Source: Erythrocercus mccallii
Lineage: Eukaryota; Chordata; Aves; Passeriformes; Dicruridae
NCBI GenBank assembly: GCA_013397435.1
Contig: VZRG01001557.1
Coordinates: forward strand, 62,001-126,000
Direction: 5' to 3'
Length of the DNA stretch: 64,000 nucleotides
Positions 62,514 through 64,000 of this stretch are shown here, piece after piece (within the stretch, counting starts at the first letter, position 1; every line of letters starts with the position of its first letter). Under the pieces are notes generated by a model. The model searched no databases. It was not told the origin of the DNA and worked only from the letters and a program-made list of their open reading frames with translations. A program made the translations under genes and the position numbers.

Positions 62514-64000
62514 ATTCAGTCCTTCCTGAGTCCTGACTGAGTTATTGTCCACGATTATCTGGACTTCTAGCAACAAGATAAAGTCCATTTTTATAGATGC
62601 TTCAGGCTGGACTTACTCCAGGATATGTCTTTCAGCTGGCCATAATTTCCATTAGGGCATTATTTCGATATGTCAACCAAAAAAATTGATTTGGCATTTT
62701 CATTTTTTTGTGTTGTTCTGTTTACCTCTACAGACTGTTTTTACACCTGGGATTTTTCTCCTTGAATACAAGTCAGTCAGAGACCCTCCTGTCATATCAT
62801 AGCAGCTAAAGAAGAAACTCAAATATGTAGTGAAACATATAGTACACATAAGAAGCTTTACCTGTTCAGTCTTGAAGAAACCCTTGTAATAGATCTACAT
62901 GTGTGAAGAGCAACACAGAAATGTTCCCCAAAATTCAGAGTTTGGCCAAAGCAATTCCTTTTCATTTTTGCATGAATTGACGTGATTATCTTATTGCAGC
63001 AAAACACAGCACTGTTAATCAACTTGCCTACACGAGGAGTTAGTGTTTTCTCTTGCTCTGAATAAATCTAATTGGTCAGCTCACCACTTGCAAAGGAAGT
63101 GGCTTTATAGCCTGAGAGCTAGTAAAAAAAAAATAAGAAGGTACACTGGCAGTTATTCATGAATCTTCTTCTTCATGTTACACTTGCATAGAAATGAATG
63201 TGGTATTAGAGACTGTGAATTACAGGTAGCAAATGAAACTGACTGAGACTGATTAGAAACATCTGTTTGCATACAGATACCACTTTCTGGCAATGATCAA
63301 CAAAAGAATAACTTGAGTGAGGTTTGGTAGCTGTTTGCCTGCTTGGTCTCCTTTTGTGCTCAGGTGCTCATGTTCCAACTTTGAATAAATACTTAGATTC
63401 TCTCTAATTATAAAAAAAGTCTGGATAGGAAATGGCACAATATCAATGATTTTTCATATTGATACTTAGGATAGACCTGCAACCTGCACAGTCTTTTAGA
63501 GAAAGCAGGAAATAGAATGAGTCACTTACGAATGAGAAATACATGTTGTTTAAACCACCCATAGTCTGGCACAAAACCTGCAGTACAGTTCCTTTTTTAG
63601 TGTGAATACCACTGAAATGATAAGCCAAGTCAATTTTGCAATATTGCTCTGTTTTAATACAGCCATGCAAAGTGGAACAAAACCTTTGATCACACAACAG
63701 TACTCCAGCCTTCCTCAGATAATTGTCACTTTACATAGAACATGTCTTAGAAAAATAGAATGTTCTCGTAAGAATGTTAAATTTTTGTTTCTCCTTCTAG
63801 AGCATTGGCTATTAAATGCTACATACATTCTAGGCAGGATTTCTTTTTCTCCATCTAAATGAACAATCAAATCTTTTCCTGGTATTTACAGTCAACATGA
63901 TTAGTCAAATTACTGCTGCTGTAGATAACTTGGAGCAGTAAGAAGTTAGAACTTTTATATTTCATCTTCTGAATGAAAATACCATTGCCTTCATGCATCA

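Larger units (their letters stand above)
61861..64000. other. AT-rich non-coding DNA
   Basis: Two plus-strand exon candidates (62042-62093 and 62330-62513) are listed separately. The rest shows nothing recognisable up to the window end. Confidence 0.45.

Overview
This window looks like an assembled piece of a bird nuclear genome, most likely a songbird. The direct evidence is many diverged copies of CR1, the dominant avian LINE, in both orientations, together with long terminal repeats (LTRs) of avian endogenous-retrovirus type. Two of those LTRs have intact TG...CA ends and 5-bp target-site duplications. Gene density is low, the flanking DNA is AT-rich and CpG-depleted, and there is one 445-base run of N (10717-11161). 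Nothing points to a bacterial, plasmid or phage origin, and there is no operon structure or CRISPR array. The songbird assignment rests on my recollection of the LTR families and is inference.

The one strong gene-related landmark is a CpG island of about 2 kb at roughly 46580-48545. It has no TATA-box architecture. It contains a very good splice donor on each strand, pointing outwards: minus strand at 47293/47292 (CAG|GTGAGC) and plus strand at 48533 (GCG|GTGAGTAC). This is the layout of a head-to-head (bidirectional) promoter, with one transcript running left into 1-47 kb and the other running right into 48-64 kb. I could not identify either gene. The minus first exon could encode 55 codons of Pro/Gly/Ala-rich, disordered sequence starting MSGGSG. 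On the plus side, four short segments with good acceptors can be joined in phase; the last two encode a basic, AT-hook/NLS-like stretch. This is a hypothesis only, because pseudo-exons are common in introns.

Layout from left to right: 1-9.6 kb is AT-rich non-coding DNA with two minus-oriented CR1 fragments (1.45-2.69 and 6.19-6.50 kb). At 9.64-11.26 kb there is an intact solo LTR followed by a second LTR-like repeat that contains the assembly gap. At 13.4-15.2 kb there is a long plus-oriented CR1 interrupted by an (AGAAAT)n hexamer array. At 16.4-21.8 kb there is an unclassified old repeat and three CR1 pieces. The 21.8-33.2 kb stretch is repeat-poor, with low-complexity tracts, a G-quadruplex candidate and a palindrome cluster. 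Further right lie a solo LTR (33.2-34.1), an old CR1 (38.6-39.1), an internally deleted LTR (41.9-42.2), the CpG island (46.6-48.5), a CR1 endonuclease-region fragment (50.7-51.5), a perfect-TSD solo LTR (55.0-55.8) and two CR1 3' ends (58.9-59.2 and 61.4-61.9).

Almost every long open reading frame in the window is a shadow of GC-rich island sequence, repeats, the hexamer array or N. No complete protein-coding gene, tRNA or rRNA is supportable from the sequence alone. I found no previously undescribed system. The most useful leads are the bidirectional promoter, the in-phase plus-strand exon chain, and the repeat chronology.
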